Shown here: piece after piece, positions 24,651-35,709 of the stretch
How the letters are laid out: each line of letters begins with the position of its first letter
Numbering within the stretch: the first letter of the stretch is position 1
From: Dryas octopetala
Lineage: Eukaryota > Streptophyta > Magnoliopsida > Rosales > Rosaceae
Direction: 5' to 3'
Assembly: GCA_963921425.1 (NCBI GenBank)
Contig: OY992839.1
Location: 18,212,910-18,276,909 of the forward strand
Length of the DNA: 64,000 bases
Notes under the pieces: generated by a model
What the model was told of the DNA's origin: nothing
Database searches by the model: none
The model's input: the letters and a program-made list of their open reading frames with translations, nothing else
Translations under genes and position numbers: made by a program

Positions 24651-27536
24651 TGTAATGATCGAGCAGAACTACATGTCGTGGAAATGGAAACGACGAGGCT
24701 TAAATGATTCTCGGATCGTTGTTTGCCTAGGCATGAGCTAAGAAAAATGTCCAAAAGACTAGAAACGTATCCATAGGCTCGAAAAATCTAGTGGATGGGC
24801 AAGGCCCAAATATGGGCTCGTGAACCAAAGGACCAAGGCTCAATGCTGGGCTTAGCGATTAATGGGCCTTGGCCGATAAGGCTTGGTGACCAAGAGAAGC
24901 GAGGCTAGGCTAGCCTCGGCTTAGACACAGATTAGTAGCTTGTAATAATCTGAAAAATAAAAATAAGAAGAAGAAAAAAGAAATGAATTTTCCTCTTTGG
25001 AATGGAACATTTTATTTTTCTTTAATGGACTTCACAAATTTTTTGGACTTGTATTTGTTTTGCTTGAAAACCTTAAGCCCAACTTTTCCCTTTAAAAAGC
25101 CCAATATTTACTTAAGTAGCAAAAAACTTATATCACTCACTAACAACCCAAAGATCTATTAGCAGCTCAATCCAATTGAAAAGAAAAAAAAGAACTGAAT
25201 GGAGTTGGCAAACAAAACCAGTGAGATGTTAACTAGATAGTTAGATTAAGTGGTGAGTCATGCCCCTATTAGCCTAAACCACTTATTACTAAGAAGGGAT
25301 AAAGAAAAATCGTCTAAGTTAAATAGAGGTGACTTATGGTAACTTTGAGAGACACACAGCTAAAAACAGAGAAAGAAATAGTGAGAGAAAGACTGAAGAG
25401 AAAGAGAGAGTGAGAGAAAAAGAGAGACGAGTGAGAGAAAGGGAAGTGGAAGCTCTATCAACATCAAAGTAAGTAGCTCTCACTCACCTTAGATAAAAAC
25501 TTGAAGTTTTCATTTCAACTTAGAAGGTTTAACTTACTAACCTTATATAACTTTTTCTCTTCTGTTTGTCAGCTCTAATACACTAATATTCTGAGTTGAA
25601 AGTGGGAAGAAGGTGAGCTTAAGGAACCCATGGAAACATGGGTGTCCTTATCAAATTTTTTTCAAAGACTTTTGTTTTAAAATTTTGATTTCACACCTCT
25701 GTTTTATATCGTAAAACTAGAAACTAAGTTGTAGAAAACCTTATTATAACCTTAGAATGACCTTAGAAACATGTTTTGCGATTTGGAATTGAAAGAAAAT
25801 GAAAAACAATGAAATACAAAAAATTTGTAAATTTTTTCAGAAATTTCATAGTTTTGTATGGCCTACTTTCGGCCCTTATAACTAAAGTTTTAACAGTTCA
25901 TTTTTCATGTTCTTTATATGGTTGTAAAGAGGTGATGCAAAACTCGAAAATAAGTATAAGCATAATTTGGTGAAGGTTTGATAGGTTAAAAGTCGAGCCA
26001 ATGTTAAGAGAAAAATTTGGAATTGTTTTTCCAAAATTTCGCAGCTTTCATATTGCTTACTTTCGAGCGTTATAACTTAAGTTCTAGAACTCCGTTTTGA
26101 AATACTTTTATATGGTTTTAAAAATTATGTTACTAGCTTTAAAACGAGTATAAGTTTGTAGGATTTTATGAAGTTTTGATAGGGTAAAACACGGGTCAAA
26201 GTTGGACCAAAAATCTGCCAAAAATCAAAAAAATGTTGAAGGTTGAAGATGGCCCCTTCCAGCTAGCCCCAATCGCACCACCAGCGCGTGTCGGCACATG
26301 TGGTGGTTTCCGGCGACCCCAGCCACCTATTTGTACTCTTCTTAACTTTACTTTTCGAATTATATTCAATGGTATAAGTTTTGGAACCATCAAAAACCCA
26401 AAAGAAAGAATATGACTAACACCCTCTTCACTTAGTTAAAAAATAATAATAATATTTTTTACACTAATTGCATTGTTTCTAAAATAATGTTTTATTTGTT
26501 GTTAGTTAGTTCCATAGGAAAATCAATCTAGGGAGTTTACAAGTCCGAACTTTTTCAACAACTTTGAGTTAGGTCGTACCCAAGGATTGACCTATATAAA
26601 TATATAATTATATGTGTGCGAATATTTGATGAATTTTTGTATTATTCTTATACCATTCTTTATGATATGATATGAGTTTAATTTCATGGTGTTTGCTATA
26701 AGTTATATATACAATTTCATGTGAGTATTATTCCAATTGAGTACTTGTTTTGAGTAATTTGACATAAATTATATTATGAAATACATGTACATTAATCAAA
26801 GTATATGAGCATGATGGCATAACCAAATTGTGTTATGTACGACACTAAGAGCAAGTAGATGTCTTAGTAATCTTGTTGATAATGGCACTAAGAGAAAGTA
26901 GATGGCCTAGTGACCAACAGAAATGAAAGAAGGAATAATTAAACGAAATCAATTGAGATTATGGGAATAATAGGTGTTGATATAAATATATATATATATA
27001 TATATATCATTCGGGGCAAGAGTGGTAAAATGCACGGTATGGGACGTGCATGCCTATTTGCCTTATATATAAGTCAACAAGGTTAGAAAGGGAGTGTGTT
27101 CATACATGCATTTTGGTTAATAATTATTCCATGTATGATATAATAATCTGCCATGAGGAACTAAAAGTCTCTACTGAGCCTTAAAAGCTTATGCTGTTAA
27201 CAGTTGATGCAGGTGATAATCCTCATACTCAAAAGATGAACTATACAAGTGATGTCTAGGATATGCTGGAATTATGATATTTGCTGCTTGGAGTTATGAT
27301 AGTTGCTTGAATTAAATTATGTAAAATAATATAGTGTAGCTTAAACTACACATACTTTCATCTTATTTATAACATAAATACTCCGTTTTCCATTGGGGAA
27401 TTTAATAATATATATTTCTTTTTAGTAGTTTAAAACTAAATAAAATAATAATTACATTATGTCATAATTGATTAAATATGGCATAATTCACACTTCAATT
27501 CTAATCCAAAATCATTTTTAAAATTGGGGTGTGACA
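24651..27536 (+). mobile_element. 5' LTR of a Ty3/gypsy chromovirus-like element
   Basis: The right edge is firm: GGGGTGTGACA at 27526-27536, then after three bases TGGCATCAGAGC (27540-27551), one base off the initiator tRNA-Met primer site. The left edge at TGTAATGATCG is my best choice but is not proven. The block contains a GAGA-rich leader near 25370-25440 and, near its right end, the 'TACTGAGC... GATGCAGGTGA' region typical of long LTRs of the Tekay/Del group. The element's body continues at 27537-28376, 44285-44898 and 63250 onward. Confidence 0.6.
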
Positions 27537-27539
27537 AGT

Positions 27540-27551
27540 TGGCATCAGAGC
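27540..27551 (+). other. Primer binding site (initiator tRNA-Met)
   Basis: TGGCATCAGAGC differs at one position from TGGTATCAGAGC, the complement of the 3' end of plant initiator tRNA-Met, and lies three bases past the LTR end. Confidence 0.7.
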
Positions 27552-28376
27552 TTCTAGGTTTGAGAAATGAGACTAAGTAGGATTATTTCTTATCTACGAT
27601 TTAAATTATACAAGTAAAATAAATTGGCAATGATCTATGTATGTATATGATTGATTTTTTGTTGTTGTTTGCATTCAATTATTTGGTTATGCTATATTAA
27701 CCCTATGAAAACAATCAATTATGTTGACAGTATGAAACCAATTAAGGGAATGGATAGATGAGGGGGTTATCACATCAGTCCTGAGGGGATAGCTTTTCTT
27801 AACCAAGCAGTATACGATGAAACTATCAATCAGGATGCTCGTAACTTTTTGGTTAATGAGATTAGAGGTGTCTTAATTATGTTTCCTCACCTTACACCTG
27901 AATTCCAAAGGGAAATGGTTTGACACAGTATAAGAGGACAAGCTCGGGCTTTAGTTGGGGCATTAGAATTGGCTATGGATGATGGTATTTATGAGATTTT
28001 CCGTTAGATAACAGTAGCACAAAATTTGCATGCAGAATAACAGGTTACAGAAGCAATACCTATAGCAGCAGTGACACCTGTGTCAGAGATTTCTACAGAG
28101 TTAGCTACTGGTGAGCCCCACACACCCCCACCACCAGTCACAAATCACTACAAGAAATGTGAGCAAAGACCACCTTCATTGGTTGCACAAAAAGGAGTGA
28201 TAATTGAACAATAGGAACTAAAGTGTCTTGATTTTAACAAAAATGGGTGGCAATTGGGACTAAAGTTCTCAAATGCCACATCTTTCTGTGCAACCAATGA
28301 AGGTGGCCTTTGTTCACTTTTTTTGTAGTGAATGATAGTTCTGACGACAAGTAGGATGGAGAGTACTAGAAGTTAA
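27552..28376 (+). pseudogene. 5' coding remnant of the outer Ty3/gypsy element
   Basis: From about 27740 one frame carries coding-like sequence such as ISPEGIAFLNQAVYDETIN and ARALVGALELAMDDGIYEI, broken by several stops (TAG, TGA, TAA), then a proline-rich stretch. It lies where gag starts in this kind of element, but I do not recognise a named domain. The frame is cut by the mini-CACTA at 28146 and by the large CACTA at 28377, and resumes past 44284. Confidence 0.5.
28146..28330. mobile_element. 185-bp mini-CACTA (MITE-like)
   Basis: It starts CACTACAAGAAATGTGAGC, ends CACTTTTTTTGTAGTG, and is flanked by the 3-bp direct repeat AAT (28143-28145 and 28331-28333), all CACTA marks. Behind the tips a longer inverted repeat links GGTTGCACA on the left with TGTGCAACC on the right. 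There is no coding capacity. Confidence 0.88.
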
Positions 28377-28397
28377 CACTACAAGAAAAACATATTT

Positions 28398-28872
28398 GGG
28401 CGACCACACTTTGGGCGACGAACATATATTCGTCGCCCAAAGCAATTTAGGGCGACGAACAAGAAAATTTGTCGCTCAATGTCATAAAGGTTTGGGCGAC
28501 GAATAACACGTTCCTCGCCCAAAGTAACTTTGGGCGACGAACTCATCTCGTCGCCTAAACATACGCAACAAACAATTAATTGAGAAATACATTGGGCGAG
28601 GAATATACATGTTCGTCGCCCAAAGTGTCTTTGGGCAAGGAAAACGTAAATTTGTCGCCCAAACTTACTTTGGGTGACAAAATATTTCGTCGCCCAAACT
28701 CATTTTGGGCGAGGAACCTGTTCGTCGCCCAAAGGGTCATCCTGTTTTGTAATAATGGTTTGGGCGAGGAACCTAACATTTCGTCGCCCAAAGTAACTTT
28801 GGGCGACGAATTGTGAGGTTCCTCGCCCAAGATCACTTTGGGCGACGAAATTTGTAGTTCCTCGCCCAAAGT
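28398..28872. repeat. Left subterminal repeats of the CACTA element
   Basis: More than a dozen copies of TTTGGGCGACGAA or its complement TTCGTCGCCCAAA, often as face-to-face pairs 15-40 bp apart, with variants using GAGG for GACG. In En/Spm such arrays bind the TNPA protein, which suggests the same role here. A second small block of the same motif lies at 29758-29882. Confidence 0.9.
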
Positions 28873-28929
28873 AAGAATACTTTTTTGTTTACAATTTTAT
28901 ATATGTAATAGCATACGATACGATTGTAT

Positions 28930-29755
28930 TTCCAAAGATCATAACCATTCATTTTGTAATTCCCCACTCAAGGATCATCCATGCAAAAAATTAGCTCAAT
29001 CGGAGATGTAGAAGTTAGGTAACGGTGGTTGAACTTATGAACGATTGTAAATTTTCTAATACGAATCGAAGTATGAGATGAATTCCGATTTAGCCGATTT
29101 TTTGCAGGGATGATCTTCCAGTATAAACGAATAGAATGAACGGTTCCGATCGTTAAAATCACATTGTAGTCTTCACAAATTGTTGAATCGCCAAAATTTC
29201 TACCCAAAAGTTAATATAATTATACTCTTCAAGTGTATTTGTATGTAGAAGATCACTTTTGTATTGTGTTTTTAACGATCCGAACCGATCATTCCTTAGT
29301 GGCTTACTCAAAGATCATCCATGCAAAAAATTAACTCAATTGGAGATGTAGAAGTTAGGTTTAGCATTTAGGATGTATGAACGATCTTAATTCTTATAAT
29401 AATAATCGAACGAGTAGATGAACTCTGATTGAGCCGATTTTTTCCAGGGTTGATCTTTGAGTATGAACATATATGAAGAATGGCTCTGATTGTGATAATC
29501 ACGTTGTGGTCTTCACAATTATTGAAGCTACAAGGTTTTAACGAAAGAGTTGATATAATTTTATTCTTCAAATGCAAAAACCACTGATTTATATGTAGAA
29601 CCTTATATGTCGATTGTGTTTTTAACGATCTGAACCGTTCATTTATTAGTTTGTCACTCAAAGATCATTCCTCTAAAATATTAGGTCAATTGGAGATCTA
29701 GAAGTTTGGTATTGGAGCTCGAACGTATGAACGATCATGGTTCATAAAAAAATTC
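28930..29755. repeat. Diverged tandem repeat of about 340 bp, 2.4 copies
   Basis: The phrase GATCATCCATGCAAAAAATTA occurs near 28974 and 29312, with a weaker third copy near 29662, each followed by 'CAATyGGAGATGTAGAAGTT'. Spacing is about 338 and 350 bp. The units lie between two blocks of TTTGGGCGACGAA motifs. No coding frame spans them. Confidence 0.8.
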
Positions 29756-29919
29756 AACTTTGGGCGACGAAATGTAGCTTTAGGCGACGAACAGTGCGTC
29801 GCCCAAAGTCTGAAATTATGGCGGGATAAAACGGTGCCCTAAAGTCAACAACTTTGGGCGACGAACATGAATTCGTCGCCCAAAGTCTTTAAGTTTATAC
29901 CCAGAGATGGTTCACTTCA

Positions 29920-30300
29920 GTCACTCTTGCTCACTTACTCCCTCACCCTCGCAGCGCCGCAGTCCCGCCTCCTCCTTCCCTCAGCTCTCACTCCCTCCTC
30001 CTTCTCCTCCTCCTCCCTCCGCCTCCTCCTCCTCCTCCCTCCTTCCCCGAAACCCAAAACCCCCCCATCGGCAACCCACCCCCCCCGGAAAACCCACCCC
30101 CCCTACCGAAACCCACCCCCCCCATCGGAGACCCACCCCCCCTCCCCTGAAAATCCACCCTCGCCGAAACCCACCCCCGCCGAAACCCACCCCCCACCCG
30201 AATACCCACCCAACCCGAAACCCACCCCCACCGAAACCCATCCCCCCCAGCTGAAACCACTCACCCAAAACCCCACCCCCCCTCGAAGCCGAAACCAGCT
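29920..30300. repeat. C-rich low-complexity tract
   Basis: A degenerate 15-20-bp repeat around GAAACCCACCCCCCC gives runs of 5-9 C on the plus strand. The matching G runs on the minus strand could form G-quadruplexes. Pro- and Gly-rich reading frames over it are by-products of the repeat. It is followed at 30320-30470 by a T-rich tract with repeated TGGTATTTTCTGT phrases. Confidence 0.8.
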
Positions 30301-30470
30301 CAACACAGGTATTTGTTTTTTTTTTTTTTGAATTTATGGTATTTTATGGTATTTTCTGTTTTTTTTTTGGTATTTTTTGTTTTTTATGGTATTTTCTATT
30401 TTTTTTTTTGTATTTTCTGTTTTTTTTTTTTGTATTTTCTGTTTTTTATGGTATTTTCTGTTTTTTATGT

Positions 30471-31499
30471 TTTCTAATATTGTGGATTTTGTACTTATTG
30501 TGGATTTTGCATAAATTGGTTGTGAAATTTCTGATTTTAGTGGTAATTAGTTAATGTTGTGGGTTTTTTTAATTTAGTGGTTTGGTTGTGAAATCTGAAT
30601 TTAGATTGATGTTGGGCTCATATTTGACAATGATTTATATTTTTGGTGAAGGAAAGATAGTGTTGTATTTGTTGTGAAGGATAATTGCATTTTTGGTGAG
30701 GTATGTGTTTAATCTATCTTTTAGTTAAGTTTTTGTATGATTTAGTATTTAATGTTTCATATATAATTGTATTAAATTTTTGAGTGAATTAGTTTGTATG
30801 TTAAAATTAATTACAAAATTGATTAATTAATTTATATGTTTTTATATGCTAAAATTTAATAGTTTGTTTGTATGCTTATATGTATATTGTTAGATTAATT
30901 ATAGTTTAGTTTGTATGTTACATTTAGTTTAGTTGTAATTGCAAAATTTCCGATGACGTAGTCCAGCACTCCTCGAGTACTGGGTGAGGTCATGTGGCAC
31001 GAAGCGCTTGTGCGAAGTTATCAATCGATAACTTTGTACATTTAACTAGTCGTGCGAAGTTATCAGTGGATAACTTTGTACACTAAATTTAAATTCACCT
31101 TAGACCCGTTCGAGAGTCTATTGGACGCGCGCATGGGCGCTGGGCGTGACTGCGCTCCAATATGATTCTTGAATTGTCCAAATTACCCATGGACAGTTTG
31201 GGAGTGCACAATTATGTGTTGTGGTTAGCGGTTCATGTGATGTGGTTTTGATCTGAGAAAATTTCGGCAACATCTCCTTATGTGTTCTTCGAGTGCATAC
31301 TAGATATTTGTTTTAAATATCTACGTCGTGCACTTGGAGAACCATAGGGAGATGCTGCCGAAATTTTCCCAGATCGAAACTACGTCGTGTGAGCCAACAA
31401 CCACGACACATATGTGCATTCTCGAATGGGATAGGGCCCTTACCAGAGGCATAAGGAGACGAAGAATGGTGACGCATCGTTTTCTAATTGTCGTGTAAT
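30471..31499 (+). promoter_or_regulatory. Leader/promoter region of the CACTA transposase, with hairpins
   Basis: No reading frame is convincing here. Two direct copies of a small palindrome, AAGTTATCAATCGATAACTT (31016-31035) and AAGTTATCAGTGGATAACTT (31057-31076), are followed by a large inverted repeat (listed separately) that ends about 80 bp before the start codon. This is the place for the promoter and 5' leader, but no TATA box stands out. Confidence 0.5.
31205..31418. repeat. Large imperfect inverted repeat (arms of about 105 bp)
   Basis: The left arm, GTGCACAATTATGTGTTGTGG through TCGAGTGCATACTAGATATTT, pairs with the right arm, AAATATCTACGTCGTGCACTT through CACGACACATATGTGCAT. Mismatches are scattered and the loop is only a few bases. 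RNA from here would fold into a long hairpin just ahead of the transposase start. Confidence 0.85.
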
Positions 31500-34400
31500 A
31501 TGGAAACAGGCATCATGGACCGACAGTGGATACGTAATACGAATCGTGTTAGTGATGAATATTTGTATGGGATCGAGTCATTTATCCAAGTTGCACAGGA
31601 ACATGTCAATGCTCAGAATAATATAAGGTGTCCGTGCCGGAATTGTAACAACTCTTTATGGAAGACAGTGCGTGAAGTCAGAATTCATTTGGTGAAATAT
31701 GGGATGACACACAACTATACGACATGGTATTATCATGGTGAACCGAGAGTTTATGCTTCGACGTCCTCGGAGACCCGAACAATTCTGCAGCCTACTGAAT
31801 CTGTTGCTGATGATAATGACCAAGTGATGGGCATAATAAACGATGCTTATCCATATGCATCGCTAGATCACGAAGTCAGTCAGGATGATACAGAGAGCGA
31901 TAATATGGATCAAGATGATGGGTTGCCTGAAGTCCAAAGAGAAGAGTTTGATAAGTACGAGAAATTGTTGAAACAAGCTCAGCAGGAATTGTACTCTGGT
32001 TGTGAAGAGTTCTCAGTGCTAACTACTGTTGTGGAGTTAATGCATTGGAAAGTACTTAATCAACATTCGAATCGAAGTTATGATCAGTTGATGGGGATTT
32101 TGAAACGAATGCTTCCAAAGAACAATCATATACCTGAAACCCATTATCTTGCGAATAAGGTGTTGAAAGATCTCGGTTTGGGATATGAAAAGATTCATGC
32201 ATGCAAGAATGATTGTGTATTGTTTTACAAAGAACACCAAGGGAAGGATAAATGCCCTGTGTGCAATGAACCGAGATATAAGAACAAGTCTGTAGAGAGA
32301 AAGAAACAGATTCCGCAAAAGGTGTTGCGTTATTTCCCACTTAAGCCAAGGTTGCAACGATTGTGCATGTCGACACATACTGCAAGTGACATGAGGTGGC
32401 ACAAAGATAAGCGGGTTGAGGATGATGTGATGAGACATCCTGCAGACGGAAGCGCATGGAAAGAATTTGACAAGATATATCCGGATTTTGCAGCAGATCC
32501 ACGAAATGTCAGATTAGGACTTGCTACTGATGGATTTAATCCATTCGGAAATATGAGCACATCTCACAGCACTTGGCCAGTGGTCGTGGTTCCTTATAAT
32601 TTGCCTCCCTGGAAATGCATGAAAAAAGAATTCACAATTATGACGCTATTAATTCCAGGACCGCAATCCCCTGACAAGGAGATCGATGTATATTTGCGGC
32701 CGTTGATTGATGAGCTGAAAGAATTGTGGCAAAATGGTGTGCCGACATATGATAAGTACGTCCACCGAAACAATGTTTTCCTTGCGTGCGGCAGTCATGT
32801 GGACAATAAATGATTTCCCAGCTTATGGGAATTTATCAGGCTGGAGCACCAAAGGTTATATGGCATGTCCTACTTGTAATAAAGATATAACTTCCGCTTG
32901 GCACAGTGGTAAAGTATGTTATATGGGCCACCGAAGATGGTTGCCGGGGGATCATAAATGGCGTCACAGTAAGGAGGCCTTTGACGGAAAAAAGGAGATG
33001 GGCGTGAAACCTAAAGAATTATCTGGTGATGACATCTTCAGGCAGTTGAATAACTTAGAATTTGGCCGGATTGGTAAACATCCCTCTAACAAAGAACGAA
33101 ATATGCTAAGGTCACCTGCACATCTAAATTGGACAAACAAGTCGATATTCTTCGAGTTGGAGTATTGGTCCAAGTTGAAAATCAGGCACAATCTCGATGT
33201 AATGCATATTGAGAAAAACGTGTGCGAAAGTTTGGTGGGGACAATCTTGGGCATTGAGGGAAAATCAAAGCACACAATTAAGGCTCGACAAGATTTGCAA
33301 GAAATGGGCATCAGGAAACATTTGTGGTTAACGAAGAAGGGTGATAAAATGATAAAGAAACATCCATTTTATATCATAAAGCCTGGGGATAAGAAAGAAT
33401 TCTTAAAGTTTCTTGCATCGGTCAAATTTCCAGATGGATACGCGGCCAATATCTCTCGAAATGTGAAAATCGACTCTGGAAAAATTTTGGGCTTGAAAAG
33501 TCATGATTGTCATGTTTTATTGCAATGCCTGCTTCCGGTGGGTATTCGAAAATTTTTGTCCGAAGATGTGGTTGAACCGATTGTTGGGTTGTCGAGGTTC
33601 TTTCAGCATATCTGCGCTAAGACGTTGCGCGTGTCGGACATGTCAAAATTGAAAGATGAGATTGTGTACATCCTATGCAAATTTGAACAAATATTTCCAC
33701 CGGCCTTTTTTGATATAATGATTCATTTGATGATACATTTACCGCAAGAGACAATTCTTGCTGGGCCGGTCAGTTATCGGTGGATGTACCCAATAGAAAG
33801 GTAACAATTCCTAAACTATTTCATTACTATTCTCCAAGTTCAACTCTATGTTACTCATAAAAGTTTTCTCACTATGTAATTACATTTGCAGAATGTTGGG
33901 TAATTACAAAAGGTACGTCTGAAACCGGGCACGCCCCGAAGGCTCCATAACAGAGGCATATATTGCAAATGAATCCATCACGTACTGTGCAATGTATCTC
34001 AGCAGTGTTGAGACGTCATTCAATCGCCCCCAACGCAACGATGACGGTGGTGAAAAGAATGAGACACTTTCTGTCTTTTCTCAAATTACACGACCATTTG
34101 GCGAAGCCTCTAAGTCAGCTGTTGAATTCTCGAAACACGATATAGAGGTGGCTCATTGGTTCATACTCAACAATTACGAAGAAGTTGACTCTTTACGCAT
34201 TGAGCATGAGGAACTAATGAAGCGCGACTATCCAAGATGGGACATGGAACGTGTACAGAAAAAGCATCGGGAATTGTTTCCTAAATGGTTTAAGGAACAT
34301 GTAAGTGATTACTGATAATAATGATCAGTTCGTTCATGTGTTTGTAAATTTTTTGTAATATATTAATTCCATTGTCTTTTAACAGATGGAAAAGCTGACG

Positions 34401-35183
34401 GATGATAATTCGTCGTTATACAAGGAGTTAATGAGTTTGGCGAGTGGTATTCAATGGGTTGAAACGTTTTCCGGATGTAATGTGAATGGAGTCAAGTTTT
34501 TAACTGTAGAACGAGATGCCATCTTGAGCACTCAAAATAGCGGGGTTTGTGTAGAGAACTTGGACACTGGCACGGTTGATTTCTACGGCAAGCTGACGAG
34601 TGTACATCAAGTCTTGTACTCGCATCGCTTTCAAGTTGTGTTATTTAAGTGTCATTGGTTTAATACAGACCCGAATAGGAACAACAGTATTAAACTCGAT
34701 TACGACTTAATATCTGTGAATACAAACACTCGATGGTATGAGAATGATCCATTTATTCTTGCCACAATGGCAAAACCAGTATGTTATCTGGATGACCCTA
34801 AGGCGGGTGTGGGTTGGAAAGTAGCTCAGATGATTCAGAATCGAAATATATGGGATATTCCGGAAAAAGAAAATCAGGATGACGTGGCCTATCAAGAGGA
34901 TTCATCTTCGACCATACCCAATCCATACAACAATGATGTTATCATACAACAAGTCGAGATACATGACGTTCCTCCAATTGAGATCGATGCCTTATCAATT
35001 GATCTTGGGCCACTTCCCCGAATTGATGTTAATGATTTCATCGATGATGATGATGATGAAGAAGATGATGAAAATGAAGATGAAGATGAAGATGAAGATG
35101 AAGATGAAGATGAAGATGAAGATGAATATGAAGATGATGATGTTGATGGTATCGATGATGATGATGATGAAATGAGTATTTAG
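31500..35183 (+). pseudogene. CACTA TNPD-like transposase (TNP2), frameshifted and with a nonsense codon
   Basis: The gene encodes the catalytic transposase of the CACTA superfamily. Domains in order: a transposase-associated N-terminal domain (MDRQWIRNT... with CPCRNCNN near residue 45), the tnp2 domain (CPVCNEPRY, LATDGFNPFGNMS, then TINDFPAYGNLSGWSTKG and CPTCN), a DUF4218 region (DVVEPIVGLSRFFQ, QETILAGPVSYRWMYPIER), and a DUF4216 region (LFKCHWFNTD, PFILA). Introns are 33801-33891 and 34301-34385. Two breaks are visible. Near 32790 the frame shifts by one base inside the tnp2 domain, between NNVF and LRAAVMW. TGA at 33920-33922 stands where related proteins have Arg before NRARPEGS. The C terminus is an Asp/Glu run from a GATGAA microsatellite. 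The ATG at 31500 was chosen because the associated domain begins a few residues later. Confidence 0.88.
35041..35175 (+). repeat. (GATGAA)n microsatellite coding for an acidic tail
   Basis: Repeated GATGAA and GATGAT codons give a run of about 40 Asp/Glu residues, broken by few others, just before the transposase stop codon. Confidence 0.9.
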
Positions 35184-35709
35184 TGGTGATTCAGATTAGT
35201 AATTGATAATGATGATTCATATTAGTAAGTGATAATGATGATTCAGATTAGTAAGTTATTACTTTAGTTTTCTTTTTTACTAACATAAATATTTATTGAA
35301 TTGTGCAGATGAGTTTGATCTCGAACAGGGGTGGATCTCGGAGGTCCACTTCAGCATCCATGTCCGCCCCTGCAGCCCAGCCCGCCCCTGCAGTATAGCC
35401 CGATCTCATAGCCCAGGGCGAATCGACCCCGGCGATAACCCCAGATCTTTCATCTAGTACTGGGTCTGCGATTCAGTCGGCACGGAGGGCCCGGCGTGGT
35501 CACCGTTATGGTGCATATGATAATGTTGCATCATCCACTCGTACTGCCTCATCATCAGAGAGTAAGAAAAATGTTTTCACATCACTTGTGTTTATGTTTA
35601 ATTTTATTTAGATGTTATAAGATTACTGTGAAATTAATATGTTATATTTGCTTTTCTAGGTACCAAAACCACGAGGGGGATAAGTAGAGGGTTGAAGGCG
35701 TCCCGAATC

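Noticed and set aside
29867-30331. Proline-rich and glycine-rich open frames
   Set aside because: Products of the CCCACCCCCCC repeat read in several frames on both strands, with no domain.
34879-35175. A Met/Lys-rich frame over the transposase C terminus
   Set aside because: It is the shifted reading of the GATGAA microsatellite; the acidic reading continues the transposase frame.
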